A stretch of 64,000 nt of DNA from Bog-473 sp963755375 (lineage in GTDB: Bacteria > Actinomycetota > Acidimicrobiia > Acidimicrobiales > RAAP-2), in assembly GCA_963755375.1 (NCBI GenBank), contig CAVWKG010000016.1:620001-684000 (forward strand), read 5' to 3'. Below, piece by piece: positions 19,446 to 28,429 of the stretch. The number at the start of each line of letters is the position of its first letter. Within the stretch, counting starts at the first letter, position 1. Below the pieces are notes generated by a model, which made no database searches, was not told where the DNA came from, and saw nothing but the letters and a program-made list of their open reading frames with translations. The translations under genes were made by a program, and so were the position numbers.

Positions 19446-20277
19446 CAGCTTCGGAGACCGGGTGGCTGCTGCGGTCGCCAGGACCGGGCCCCTGTGCGCA
19501 GGGATCGACCCGTCGGCGGCGTTGCTCGCGGCGTGGAGGCTGAGCGACGATGCCAAGGGCCTGCGCTCCTTCTGTGCCGCCTGCGTCGAGGGGTTCGCCG
19601 GCGCGGTGAGCGTCGTCAAGCCGCAGGTTGCCTTCTTCGAGCGGCACGGCTCGGCGGGGATGGCGGAACTGGAGCGGCTCATCGCCGAGGCGGCAGCCGC
19701 GGGCCTCATCGTCATCGCCGATGCCAAGCGAGGGGACATCGACTCGACCGCGGCGGCCTACGCCGATGCGTGGCTGGGCGATGCCAGCCCGCTGGCCGTC
19801 GATGCCGTGACGGCCCACCCCTATCTCGGCCTCGGGGCGCTGGCGCCATTGATCCACCTCGGGGCGGCCAACGGACGGGGCATTCTCGTGGTGGCCCGCA
19901 GCTCCAACCCCGAGGGTCGAAGCCTCCAGCAGGCGGTGACCGCCGGGGGATCCGGGGTCGAGGACATGCTCCTGGCCGGGATCGCCGAGCTCAACGACTC
20001 ACCTGAGGTCCCGGAAGGAACGGTGGGTGCCGTCATCGGGGCGACGCTGGAACGGTCGACCTTCGCGTTGTCCCAGCTCGGAGGGGTGATTCTCGCCCCC
20101 GGGTTGGGTGCCCAGGGCGCCGGCCCCGCCGACGTGGCTGCCCGTTTTTCCGGATGCCGGCCCGGCATGGTGCTGCCGAGCAGCTCCCGCGGCCTCCTGA
20201 ACGAGGGACCGGATCCCGCCGGCCTGCGAGACGGCGCACGCTCGCTGAACCGCGAATTGGTGGCTGCGATGGGCTGA
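19438..20277 (+). CDS. pyrF: orotidine 5'-phosphate decarboxylase, type 2
   Basis: This enzyme decarboxylates OMP to UMP, the last step of the operon. The 279-residue protein belongs to the longer mycobacterial-type (type 2) family. The catalytic core IVIADAKRGDIDSTAAAYADA is visible, as are VKPQVAFFERHG and ILAPGLGAQGAGP. The ATG at 19438 follows AAGGAGG at 19427-19433; the GTG three bases earlier is less well placed. Placement directly before mihF matches the actinobacterial order. Confidence 0.95.
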   Translation: MADSFGDRVAAAVARTGPLCAGIDPSAALLAAWRLSDDAKGLRSFCAACVEGFAGAVSVVKPQVAFFERHGSAGMAELERLIAEAAAAGLIVIADAKRGDIDSTAAAYADAWLGDASPLAVDAVTAHPYLGLGALAPLIHLGAANGRGILVVARSSNPEGRSLQQAVTAGGSGVEDMLLAGIAELNDSPEVPEGTVGAVIGATLERSTFALSQLGGVILAPGLGAQGAGPADVAARFSGCRPGMVLPSSSRGLLNEGPDPAGLRDGARSLNRELVAAMG

Positions 20278-20315
20278 AGAGGGCAAATGGGTGTGAACGG
20301 CCCTGGCCGAGGCGC

Positions 20316-20321
20316 TATGGT
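20316..20321 (+). promoter_or_regulatory. -10 box of a probable leaderless mihF promoter (TATGGT)
   Basis: TATGGT is followed by exactly 6 nt and the ATG at 20328. A weak GTGAAC lies at the -35 distance (20293-20298). It separates mihF and the genes after it from the pyr operon. Confidence 0.5.
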
Positions 20322-20327
20322 CTCGCC

Positions 20328-20645
20328 ATGCCGCAACCTCCCGCACTCACTCCAGAGCAGCGCGCAGCTGCGCTCGAAAAGGCTGCCAAGGTTCGCCGTG
20401 AGCGGGCCGAGGTCAAGGACAAGCTCAAGATGGGCAACCTTTCGTTGGCGGACCTCCTCCAGGAGGCCGACTCCAACGAGACCATCGGCAAAATGAAGGT
20501 GGTGTCCGTCCTGGAATCACTTCCCGGTCTGGGCAAGGTCAAGGCCCGCCGCTTGATGGAGACGGTCGGCATCAGCGACAGCCGACGCCTCCAGGGGCTC
20601 GGTGCCAAGCAGCGCGAGTCGCTGCTCAAAGAGACTGCGCGCTGA
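20328..20645 (+). CDS. mihF: actinobacterial integration host factor MihF
   Basis: This is a nucleoid-associated DNA-binding protein restricted to actinobacteria, first found as a host factor for phage L5 integration. It is 105 residues long. The conserved region VLESLPGLGKVKARRLMETVGI contains a helix-hairpin-helix-type DNA-binding element, and the N-terminal half is a basic helix (AAKVRRERAEVKDKLKMG). TATGGT lies 6 nt upstream of the ATG. The gene sits between pyrF and gmk, as in mycobacteria. Confidence 0.94.
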   Translation: MPQPPALTPEQRAAALEKAAKVRRERAEVKDKLKMGNLSLADLLQEADSNETIGKMKVVSVLESLPGLGKVKARRLMETVGISDSRRLQGLGAKQRESLLKETAR

Positions 20646-20673
20646 ACCCAACATCAGAGAGCCACGCATCTTC

Positions 20674-21234
20674 GTGCTCATCGGCCCTGGTGGGGCCGGC
20701 AAGGGCACCATTGCGGCGGCGCTGATCGCGCAGGACCCCTCGCTCTGGCTGAGCCGGAGCTGGACCACCAGGCAGGCGCGGCCGGGCGAGCGTGAGCGCG
20801 GCGCCTACGTCTTCGTCGATCGCCCCACGTTCGAGGACGCCGTGGCCCAGGGCGGGTTCTTCGAGTGGGCCGAGTTCCTCGACTACCTCATGGGTACGCC
20901 CATCCCCGATCCACCGCCGGGGGCCGACGTCCTGCTCGAGATCGACGTCCAGGGGGCCGAGCAGGTGCTGGCCCAGCGCCCCGACGCGACCGTGATCCTG
21001 CTGCTCCCACCCTCGCCCGAGGTCCAGGCCGAGCGGCTGGCGGCCCGAGGCGACGATGAGGCGCATATCCGGCGACGGGTCGAGGTGGGCCGTGCGGAGG
21101 TGGAGCGTGGGCGCGAAATTGCAGCTCACACGGTCGTCAATGACGACCTTGGTCAGGCCCTGGCCGAACTGACGGCTATAGTCGATGGGACTCGAACGGC
21201 TGCCCCCTGCGCCGCGAACCCGGAGGAATCCTGA
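20674..21234 (+). CDS. gmk: guanylate kinase
   Basis: Guanylate kinase phosphorylates GMP with ATP. The P-loop GPGGAGKGT stands at the very N-terminus, followed by SWTTRQARPGE (GMP binding), GGFFEWAEF and LEIDVQGAEQV. The YGT motif is altered to LMGTP. The first usual start in frame after mihF is the GTG at 20674, giving 186 residues, slightly short at the N-terminus; a rarer start such as ATC just upstream cannot be excluded. The stop overlaps the ATG of rpoZ by one base. Confidence 0.87.
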   Translation: MLIGPGGAGKGTIAAALIAQDPSLWLSRSWTTRQARPGERERGAYVFVDRPTFEDAVAQGGFFEWAEFLDYLMGTPIPDPPPGADVLLEIDVQGAEQVLAQRPDATVILLLPPSPEVQAERLAARGDDEAHIRRRVEVGRAEVERGREIAAHTVVNDDLGQALAELTAIVDGTRTAAPCAANPEES

Positions 21235-21641
21235 TGGCCCCAGGCCGCCACACGCTCATGGACCCACCTATCGAGGAGCTTCTCGACAAGGTGGACTCGA
21301 AGTTCACCCTGGTCGCCCTCGGCTCGGCCCGTGCCCGGCAGGTGAACTCCTACTACAACAGCCTCGGCGAGGGTCTTGGCAAGGTCGTGCCGCCCCAGGT
21401 GGCCTCGGTGTCGGGCAAGCCGGTCTCCATCGCCTTCGAGGAGATCGCGGCGGGGAAGGCGACGTACACCCGCCCCGACCCCGAGGAGGAAGCGGCCCTG
21501 GCCGCCGCCATCGCGGATGCGGCCGAGGCGGGCCTGCTCGCCGATGGTGAGGCCGCCGGCGAGACCGGGGCCGACGCGGCCGAGACCGCAGAGGTGATCG
21601 AGGTGCTCGACGTCGGGGGCGACGACCCGGCTGCGAGCTAG
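21234..21641 (+). CDS. rpoZ: DNA-directed RNA polymerase omega subunit
   Basis: Omega helps assemble and stabilise RNA polymerase. The first 80 residues carry the family pattern MDPPIEELLDKVDSKFTLV, GSARARQVNSYY and KPVSIAFEEIAAGK. After about residue 85 the protein continues as an acidic, Ala-rich tail to 135 residues, longer than most omegas. The ATG shares its A with the gmk stop. Confidence 0.92.
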   Translation: MAPGRHTLMDPPIEELLDKVDSKFTLVALGSARARQVNSYYNSLGEGLGKVVPPQVASVSGKPVSIAFEEIAAGKATYTRPDPEEEAALAAAIADAAEAGLLADGEAAGETGADAAETAEVIEVLDVGGDDPAAS

Positions 21642-21673
21642 GCGCCCGACGGAAGGCGTGGCGGGCGGCGGCG

Positions 21674-22945
21674 ATGGCTCGAGACCCCAGGACCGAGATC
21701 CCGCCGGTGAACGCTGACCCTGCCCCCGAGCCACCGCGGGTCGTCCTCGGAGTCTGCGGCGGCATCGCGGCCTACAAGGCCGTCGAAGTCTGCCGGCAAC
21801 TCGTCGATGCCGGCGTGCACGTCACGCCGGTCCTCACCGACGACGCGACACGGTTCATCGGCGCGGTGACCTTCTCGGCGTTGGCGTCCGAACCGGTGCA
21901 ACGGTCGCTGTGGGACGAGGCCTCGCCGATTCCGCATACGAGGCTCGGCCAGCAGGCTGACCTCGTGGTGATCGTGCCAGCGACGGCGCACACGCTCGCG
22001 CGCTACGCCGCCGGGCTTTCCGACGACCTCCTCGGCGCCACCCTCCTGGCGACCCGGGCGCCGGTGATCGTCTGCCCGGCTATGCACACCGAGATGTGGG
22101 AGCACGCGTCGGTGCGCGACAACCTCGCCACCTTGGAGCGGCGCGGCGTCGAGATCATCCCGCCGGAGAGCGGGCGACTCGCCGGCGGTGACACGGGCGA
22201 AGGCCGGCTCGCCGATCCCGGCGTCATCGTGGCGCGCGTCCTCGAACGGCTGGGCCGGGCGACCCGGCGCGATCTCGGTGGGACGCAGGTAGTGGTGAGC
22301 GCGGGCGGCACCCGCGAGCCGCTCGATCCGGTGCGATTCATCACGAACCGCTCCTCGGGCAAGCAAGGGCACGCCATCGCCATCGCGGCGGCCCGCCGCG
22401 GCGCGTCGGTCACGCTCGTGACGTCCTCGCCGCTCCCCCTGCCGCCCGACGTCTCTTTGGCCATCACGCGGATCGACGTGGAGTCGGCTGCCGACATGGA
22501 GCACGCGGTCGGCGCCGCTGCCGAGGCTGCCGAGGTCGTCATCATGGCCGCAGCGGTCGCGGACTTCCGTCCGAAGCAGTCGGCGGGGACGAAGCTCTCC
22601 AAGGAGGAAGGGCTCCCCGAGCTGGTCCTGGAGCCGACACCCGACATCCTGGCCGGACTGGCGGCCCGGCGCCGTCAGGGACAGGTCCTGGTCGGCTTCG
22701 CGGCAGAGACTCACGACGTGCTGGAGCGGGGCCGGCGCAAGCTCGACCGCAAGGGCGTCGACATGCTGGTGGTCAACGACGTGAGCGCGCCCGGTGCAGG
22801 GTTCGATCACGACACCAATGCCGTCGCGATTCTAGAAGCGGGGGGAAGCATGCAGGAAATCCCACTGACCTCCAAGGATGCAGTCGCAAATGCCGTATTG
22901 GATAGGGTGATCGCCCACCACAACGAGAAGCGGAGCACGACGTGA
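21674..22945 (+). CDS. coaBC: bifunctional phosphopantothenoylcysteine decarboxylase / synthetase
   Basis: This enzyme makes 4'-phosphopantetheine for coenzyme A. The N-terminal CoaC flavoprotein domain (residues about 15-190) has GVCGGIAAYKAVEVCRQL and the active-site block ICPAMHTEMW. The C-terminal CoaB domain has VSAGGTREPLDPVRFITNRS and MAAAVADFRPKQ with KL. The total of 423 residues is typical. The ATG at 21674 begins 32 bp after rpoZ. The stop overlaps metK (GTGA). Confidence 0.95.
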   Translation: MARDPRTEIPPVNADPAPEPPRVVLGVCGGIAAYKAVEVCRQLVDAGVHVTPVLTDDATRFIGAVTFSALASEPVQRSLWDEASPIPHTRLGQQADLVVIVPATAHTLARYAAGLSDDLLGATLLATRAPVIVCPAMHTEMWEHASVRDNLATLERRGVEIIPPESGRLAGGDTGEGRLADPGVIVARVLERLGRATRRDLGGTQVVVSAGGTREPLDPVRFITNRSSGKQGHAIAIAAARRGASVTLVTSSPLPLPPDVSLAITRIDVESAADMEHAVGAAAEAAEVVIMAAAVADFRPKQSAGTKLSKEEGLPELVLEPTPDILAGLAARRRQGQVLVGFAAETHDVLERGRRKLDRKGVDMLVVNDVSAPGAGFDHDTNAVAILEAGGSMQEIPLTSKDAVANAVLDRVIAHHNEKRSTT

Positions 22946-24132
22946 GAACCACCTTCACCTCCGAATCGGTCACCGAAGGCCACCCGGACAAAATGGCCGA
23001 CCAGATCTCCGATGCCGTCCTCGACGCCATGCTCGAGGGCGACCCCTCGAGCCGCGTCGCCTGCGAGACGCTGTTGACCACCGGCCTGGTGGTGGTGGCC
23101 GGCGAGGTCACCACTTCGACCTACGTCGACATCCCCTCCATCGTGCGCGACACGGTGTGCGAGATCGGCTACGACAACGACGCCTACGGCTTCAACGGGA
23201 AGACGTGCGGCGTGCTGGTGTCGCTCGACGCGCAGTCACCCGACATCGCCCAGGGCGTCGACGCGGCCTTCGAGTTCCGCAGTGGCAAGGGCGGCGAGGA
23301 CATCCTCAACGCGCAGGGTGCCGGCGACCAGGGAATGATGTTCGGCTACGCCTGCGACGAGACGCCGGACCTGATGCCCCTCCCGATCTGGTTGTCCCAT
23401 CGCCTGTCGGAGCGGCTGGCCCAGGTGCGCCGTGCCGCCGCGGTGCCGTACCTGCGCCCGGACGGCAAGACGCAGGTCTCCGTCGTGTACGAGGACGGGC
23501 GCCCCGTGCGTATCGACACCGTGCTGATCTCGACCCAGCACGCTGGCGGGATCGATCTCGAGGAGCAGCTGCGGCCGGACCTCACGGAGCACGTGATCAA
23601 CCCGCTTCTGCCGACGGACATGGACACCGAGGGTCTGCGCATCTTCGTCAACCCGACCGGCATCTTCGAACTCGGCGGCCCCCACGCCGACACCGGTCTG
23701 ACGGGTCGCAAGATCATTGTGGACACCTACGGCGGGATGGCCCGTCACGGCGGCGGCGCGTTCTCGGGCAAGGACCCCTCGAAGGTCGACCGCTCGGCGG
23801 CCTACGCGGCGCGCTGGGTGGCCAAGCACGTCGTGGCGTCCGGCGCCGCCAAGCGCTGCGAGGTGCAGGTGGCCTACGCCATCGGCGTCGCCCACCCGGT
23901 CTCGTTGCTCGTCGAGACGTTCGGCACGGAGACGGTCGACCCGGAGAAGATCGCCGACGCGGTGCGCGAGCTGTTCGACCTGCGCCCGGCGGCCATCTCC
24001 CGGGACCTCGACCTACGGCGCCCGATCTACAAGAAGACGGCGGCCTACGGTCACTTCGGACGCTCGGAGAAGGAGTTCACGTGGGAGGCCACCCCGCGGG
24101 TGGACGACCTGCGGGCCGCCTTGGGACTCTGA
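22942..24132 (+). CDS. metK: S-adenosylmethionine synthetase
   Basis: MetK forms S-adenosylmethionine from methionine and ATP. The 396-residue product has all family signatures: SVTEGHPDKMADQISD at the N-terminus, GAGDQGMMFGYA in the middle, and DTYGGMARHGGGAFSGKDPS, the P-loop-like Gly-rich motif. GTG 22942 overlaps the coaBC stop. No SAM riboswitch is possible in this arrangement, since there is no leader. Confidence 0.98.
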   Translation: MRTTFTSESVTEGHPDKMADQISDAVLDAMLEGDPSSRVACETLLTTGLVVVAGEVTTSTYVDIPSIVRDTVCEIGYDNDAYGFNGKTCGVLVSLDAQSPDIAQGVDAAFEFRSGKGGEDILNAQGAGDQGMMFGYACDETPDLMPLPIWLSHRLSERLAQVRRAAAVPYLRPDGKTQVSVVYEDGRPVRIDTVLISTQHAGGIDLEEQLRPDLTEHVINPLLPTDMDTEGLRIFVNPTGIFELGGPHADTGLTGRKIIVDTYGGMARHGGGAFSGKDPSKVDRSAAYAARWVAKHVVASGAAKRCEVQVAYAIGVAHPVSLLVETFGTETVDPEKIADAVRELFDLRPAAISRDLDLRRPIYKKTAAYGHFGRSEKEFTWEATPRVDDLRAALGL

Positions 24133-24181
24133 TCGCACGATCGCTCCCCTGAGGGGGCTGCCGTCCGATGCCAGTGACCTG

Positions 24182-26041
24182 ATGACCCAGGACGTCGGGA
24201 TCGAACGCGCGGCCCGCGTGGTGCGCGTGCGCACGGAGGTGGCCGCCGTGGCCAAGTCCTTCGACTACGCCGTGCCACCGGCCTGGAGCGACGACGTGCA
24301 GATCGGCACCCGGGTGCGGGCGCCGTTCCACGGACGAACGGTGCGGGGCTGGGTGGTCGACCAGGACGTCGGGACACCCGCCGGCGTCGACGTGCTGCCG
24401 CTGAAGTCGTGGTTGGGCTGGGGACCACCGCCCGCGCTGGTGGAGCTAGCGGAGTGGGCCGCCTGGCGCTGGGCCGGCCCCGCCGCGTTCTTCCTGCGGA
24501 CCGCGTCCCCGGCGACCATCGTGCGCACCCTGCCGACCCCACCGCCTTGGCACGACGTCATGACACCGGGACCCGACGCGGCGCCTCACGATCTCGACCT
24601 GAGCCACGCGGGGCTCACCGTCGTGCGCCAACCCCCGGTGACCGATCCGCTCGACCTCGTGCTGTCCGTCGTGACGGACCCCGGCGTGCGGGCCCGCGGC
24701 GGGAGCGTGCTGGTCCTCGTCCCTTCATCGGGTTGGGCGGAGCGGCTGACATCGCGGCTGGTGCGCCGGGGGTGCCCGACCGCGGGCACCTGGGAGCAGG
24801 CGCGGGCGGGTTGGCCCGTCGTCGTCGGCAGCCGGGCCGGTGCCTGGGCACCGGTGCCCCGGTTGGCGGCCGTCGTCGTCCTCGATGCGCACGACGCGGC
24901 CTATCGGGAGGAGAGCGCCCCCACCTACAGCGCGGTGGACGTTCTGATCGAGCGGGCCCGGCGGCAGGACGCCCCCTGCATCCTCGCCTCGCCCGTGCCG
25001 CCGGTAGCGCTTGCCGCGCGCGCCGGGCTGCGGACGCTGGCGCCCTCGCGCCTGCGGGAGCGGGCGGGCTGGCCCGTCCTGGAGCGGGTCGATCGTCGCG
25101 GCGCCGACCCGCGGAGTGGCATGTTCTCGGAGGAGTTCGTCCGCCTGGCCCGGTCCGTCCTCGATGATGCGGCCGCGGCCGAGCGCGGCCCGTTGGTCTG
25201 CGTCTACAACCGCACGGGCGGTGCCCGCTTGCTCGCCTGCCGTCACTGCGGCGAGCTGGCCCGCTGTGCACGCTGCGGCGCGGCGGCGGCCCAGCCGCGG
25301 GGCGGGGAGGTGTTGCGCTGCCCGCGCTGCGACGAGACCCGTCCCGTCGTGTGCGCGGCCTGCGGCCGGCTGCGGATGAAGACCTTGCGGGCAGGAGTCA
25401 GCCGCCTGCGCGAGGAACTGGTGGCGCTCCTCGGGGTCGAGGCGGGAGAGGTGGCCGGTCCGCAGCTGGCCGGGACGGAGCCGCCGGTTCCCGTGGCCCC
25501 CGTCCTGGTCGGTACCGAGGCGGTCTTGCACCGGGTGCGCCGCGCCGCCGCCGTGGCCTTCCTCGACATCGATCTGCATCTCCTGGCCCCGCGCCTCTCT
25601 GCGACCGAGGAGACCATGGCCCTGTTCGTCCGGGCCTCCCGGCTGGTCGGAGCCCGGGGGACGGGGGCACCCTCGTCCCGGATGCAGGTCCAGACGCGGG
25701 TGCCGGACCACCCGCTGCTGCAGGCGATCGCACTGGGCGAACCGACGGAGGTCCTGGCCGAAGAGCTGGAGATCCGCCGCGTCTCCGCGCTGCCCCCCTA
25801 CTCGGCCCTGGCGATGGTGTCGGGTGCACTGGCGCCCGCGTATGCCGAGGCGCTGCGCCGCGAGGCCGGCTCCACGGCCGCCGGCGCCGCGACATCCGGG
25901 GCCGTCTCGGTGTCGGCGCTGGGTGACAACCGGTTCCTCCTGCGCGCGGACACCCACGATCCCCTGTGCGACCTGCTGGCCCGGACTCCTCGGCCCCCGG
26001 GACGCGGGCTGCGCGTGGAGGTCGACCCGGTTTCGCTCTGA
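24182..26041 (+). CDS. priA: PriA-like primosomal protein without ATPase motifs
   Basis: PriA restarts stalled replication forks. This 619-residue protein keeps the N-terminal 3'-DNA-binding domain (FDYAVPP, GTRVRAPFHGRTVRGWVV) and the Cys-rich zinc region (CRHCGELARCARCG, LRCPRCDE, CAACGR). The helicase core is degenerate: SVLVLVPSSGWAERL stands where a Walker A motif GxTGSGKT would be, and VVVLDAHDAAY replaces DEEH. This matches the actinobacterial annotation of probable PriA lacking helicase activity, so it probably acts as a loading scaffold. ATG 24182 is the best start after metK. Confidence 0.88.
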   Translation: MTQDVGIERAARVVRVRTEVAAVAKSFDYAVPPAWSDDVQIGTRVRAPFHGRTVRGWVVDQDVGTPAGVDVLPLKSWLGWGPPPALVELAEWAAWRWAGPAAFFLRTASPATIVRTLPTPPPWHDVMTPGPDAAPHDLDLSHAGLTVVRQPPVTDPLDLVLSVVTDPGVRARGGSVLVLVPSSGWAERLTSRLVRRGCPTAGTWEQARAGWPVVVGSRAGAWAPVPRLAAVVVLDAHDAAYREESAPTYSAVDVLIERARRQDAPCILASPVPPVALAARAGLRTLAPSRLRERAGWPVLERVDRRGADPRSGMFSEEFVRLARSVLDDAAAAERGPLVCVYNRTGGARLLACRHCGELARCARCGAAAAQPRGGEVLRCPRCDETRPVVCAACGRLRMKTLRAGVSRLREELVALLGVEAGEVAGPQLAGTEPPVPVAPVLVGTEAVLHRVRRAAAVAFLDIDLHLLAPRLSATEETMALFVRASRLVGARGTGAPSSRMQVQTRVPDHPLLQAIALGEPTEVLAEELEIRRVSALPPYSALAMVSGALAPAYAEALRREAGSTAAGAATSGAVSVSALGDNRFLLRADTHDPLCDLLARTPRPPGRGLRVEVDPVSL

Positions 26042-26108
26042 CCACCGGACACGGGGTCCGAGGCACGCGGCATCCCGGGCCGGGATCGGGAATCGCTGGG
26101 TCCGCCGG

Positions 26109-26114
26109 TAAGAT
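26109..26114 (+). promoter_or_regulatory. -10 box of a probable leaderless def promoter (TAAGAT)
   Basis: TAAGAT lies 7 nt before the ATG at 26122. It contains the other in-frame ATG (26113), which argues that translation starts at 26122. Confidence 0.5.
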
Positions 26115-26121
26115 GCGGGCC

Positions 26122-26655
26122 ATGTCGAGCCTCCCCATCCGCCAGTACGGCGACCCCGTGCTCAAGGAGCGCACCCGGGAGGTGGACGACATCGACGGCA
26201 CGGTGGCGAGCCTGGTCGATTCCATGATCGAGACCATGTATGCCGCCCCCGGCACGGGGCTGGCCGCCAACCAGGTGGGCGTGCAGCGCCGCATCTTCGT
26301 CTACGACGTGGGTGACGGTGCCCGCACCGTCATCAACCCGCGGATCCTCGAGACCGACGGCGAGTGGGTCTACGACGAGGGTTGCCTGTCTGTACCTGGC
26401 CTCAGCTGGGACATCGTGCGACCGAACACCGTGCACCTGGTGGGCCTGGACCTCGACGGGAACGAAGTCTCCCTGGAGGCCTCCGAGCTGGAAGGCCGCG
26501 TGTTCCAGCACGAGCTCGACCACCTCGACGGCATCCTGCTGGTCGAGCGCCTCAATGAGGACCAGCGCAAGGAGGCGCTCAAGATCCTGCGCAGCCGTAC
26601 GCTGGACCTGCCCGTCTCCGACCCCGACGGGCTCGCCGACCTCTTCACGCGCTGA
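26122..26655 (+). CDS. def: peptide deformylase
   Basis: Deformylase removes the formyl group from nascent N-terminal Met. The three family motifs are present: GTGLAANQVG (residues about 44-53), EGCLSVPG with the metal Cys, and QHELDHLDGI with the HExxH metal site. The length is 177 residues. The start at 26122 is preferred over 26113 because TAAGAT lies 7 nt upstream of it. It is followed by fmt, its functional partner: formylation of initiator Met-tRNA and later deformylation. Confidence 0.95.
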   Translation: MSSLPIRQYGDPVLKERTREVDDIDGTVASLVDSMIETMYAAPGTGLAANQVGVQRRIFVYDVGDGARTVINPRILETDGEWVYDEGCLSVPGLSWDIVRPNTVHLVGLDLDGNEVSLEASELEGRVFQHELDHLDGILLVERLNEDQRKEALKILRSRTLDLPVSDPDGLADLFTR

Positions 26656-26707
26656 CCTAGGTAGGAGCCGGCCGTCCCCGGTTCCGGGCGGCGGGAGCGG
26701 TCTGTCC

Positions 26708-26713
26708 TACGGT
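26708..26713 (+). promoter_or_regulatory. -10 box of a probable leaderless fmt promoter (TACGGT)
   Basis: TACGGT is followed by 6 nt and the GTG at 26720, the same geometry as at the aroC and mihF starts. Confidence 0.45.
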
Positions 26714-26719
26714 GAGCGG

Positions 26720-27607
26720 GTGGCCCGCCTGGCGTACCTCGGCACCCCGGAGATGGCGGTCCCACCGCTGCGCGCGCTGATCGACGCGGGTCATGACATC
26801 GCACTCTGCGTGACACGGCCCGATCGCCGCCGCGGCCGCGGCGCGGCGACGACACCGAGCCCGGTCAAGGTGGCTGCCACCGGGCTCGGACTTCCCGTCA
26901 CCCATGACGTGGACGACCTGACAACCGCCGGCGTGGAGCTCGCCGTCGTGGTGGCCTACGGCCGCATCATCCCGGCCCGGCTCCTGGCGCTCATCCCGAT
27001 GGTGAATCTGCACTTCTCGCTGCTGCCCCGCTGGCGGGGCGCCGCCCCCGTCGAACGCGCCATTCTCGCCGGCGACCGCGAGACGGGCGTCTGCCTGATG
27101 AAGGTGGAGGAGGGGCTCGACACCGGTCCGGTGTACGCCGTTCGCACGGTGCCCCTGGACGAGGACATCACGCTGGCCGCGCTCCGCCAGGAGCTGGTCA
27201 CCGTGGCCAGCGCGCTCGTCGTGGATGCACTGGCCCACGGTGTCTCCGGGTTGCCCGACCCCGTGCCGCAGGAGGGCGAGGTCACGACGGCGGAGAAGGT
27301 CAGCAAGGAGGATCTCCACCTCGACTGGACCGCGCCGGCCGTCGAGCTCAAGCGGGTCGTTCGTCTCGGCCGGGCCTGGACGACGCTCCGGGGCAAGCGC
27401 CTGACCGTGCTCGACGTCGCGCTGGTCCCGCACGTCCACGACGCGGACGAGCGTCCACCCGGTTCGATCGATGGCCCGGTCGTCGTCACCGGCAGTGGAG
27501 GCCTACTGCTACGACGGGTCCAGCCCGAGAGCCGTTCTCCCATGTCAGCCGAGGAGTGGCTGCGTGGCGTGCGGCCCGCAGTCGGCGAGCGCCTCGGGAC
27601 GGACTAG
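26720..27607 (+). CDS. fmt: methionyl-tRNA formyltransferase
   Basis: Fmt formylates Met-tRNA of the initiator using 10-formyl-THF. The 295-residue protein begins MARLAYLGTPEMAVPPL and contains the folate-binding and catalytic block VNLHFSLLPRWRGAAPVERA and EEGLDTGPVY, then a C-terminal OB-fold domain (from about residue 200). It is slightly shorter than the usual 310. GTG 26720 is chosen from the start of homology and the TACGGT box. Confidence 0.95.
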   Translation: MARLAYLGTPEMAVPPLRALIDAGHDIALCVTRPDRRRGRGAATTPSPVKVAATGLGLPVTHDVDDLTTAGVELAVVVAYGRIIPARLLALIPMVNLHFSLLPRWRGAAPVERAILAGDRETGVCLMKVEEGLDTGPVYAVRTVPLDEDITLAALRQELVTVASALVVDALAHGVSGLPDPVPQEGEVTTAEKVSKEDLHLDWTAPAVELKRVVRLGRAWTTLRGKRLTVLDVALVPHVHDADERPPGSIDGPVVVTGSGGLLLRRVQPESRSPMSAEEWLRGVRPAVGERLGTD

Positions 27608-27618
27608 ACATGTGAGCG

Positions 27619-28416
27619 GTGACCGTGACTCCGATCGACGGGTGGAGCCCCGACCAATACGAGCGGTTCCGTTCGGAGCGCCAGCATCCCTTCGACGACC
27701 TGCTGACCCTGTGCCATCCCGTCCCCGGTGGCCGCATCGTCGACCTCGGGTGCGGTACGGGGGACCTGACGAAGATTCTCCACGAGGAGATGGAGGCCAA
27801 GGCGACGGTCGGCATCGACTCGTCACCGTCGATGCTGGCCCGGGCGCACTCGGCGCACGCCGACGTGGCCGGCCTGTCGTTCGCGCAGGGCGACATCGCG
27901 ACGTGGCTCGACGAAGGACTCGACCTGGTGTTCGCGAACGCGTCACTCCAGTGGATCGACGATCATCTCAACCTGCTGGCCCGCATGCGCACGGCCCTCG
28001 GGGCCGATGGGCAGCTGGCCTTCCAGGTGCCGGCCAACTACCGTCACCCCTCCCATCTGCTGGCGCAGGCGGTGGCCAACGAGTCTCCGTTCATCGATGC
28101 GCTCTACGGGGATGTTCCCGCGGATCGCGGGCGGTTCGTGCTGTCGCCCGAGCTCTACGCCGACCTCCTCTACGAGCTCGGGGCCAAGGACCAGGTCGTG
28201 CGCATGGAGGTGTACGGCCACGAGCTCGAGTCGACGAGCGAGGTCGTCGAGTGGGTCATGGGCACGCTCCTCACGCCCTATCGCAAGCGGTTGAGCCCCG
28301 AGTTGTTCGACGCGTTCGTGGAGCGCTACCGCGAGCGGCTGATCGAAGAGCTCGGCGAGCGCGAGCCGTACTTCTACGGGTTCCGGCGGATCCTCTGCTG
28401 GGCGCGCTTCGGCTGA
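27619..28416 (+). CDS. class I SAM methyltransferase, trans-aconitate methyltransferase-like
   Basis: This 265-residue cytosolic protein carries motif I VDLGCGTGDLTKIL and motif II VGIDSSPSML, and the family block FANASLQWIDDH. The N-terminal WSPDQYERFRSERQHPFDDLL and the C-terminal YGFRRILCWARFG resemble Tam, which methylates trans-aconitate. Other small carboxylic acids cannot be ruled out as substrates. The GTG start (27619, or 27625) lies 11 bp after fmt, so it is probably co-transcribed. Confidence 0.82.
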   Translation: MTVTPIDGWSPDQYERFRSERQHPFDDLLTLCHPVPGGRIVDLGCGTGDLTKILHEEMEAKATVGIDSSPSMLARAHSAHADVAGLSFAQGDIATWLDEGLDLVFANASLQWIDDHLNLLARMRTALGADGQLAFQVPANYRHPSHLLAQAVANESPFIDALYGDVPADRGRFVLSPELYADLLYELGAKDQVVRMEVYGHELESTSEVVEWVMGTLLTPYRKRLSPELFDAFVERYRERLIEELGEREPYFYGFRRILCWARFG

Positions 28417-28429
28417 GCGGCGGACGGAG

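Noticed and set aside
22860..22945. SAM riboswitch before metK
   Set aside because: metK overlaps coaBC by 4 bp, so there is no leader that could hold it.
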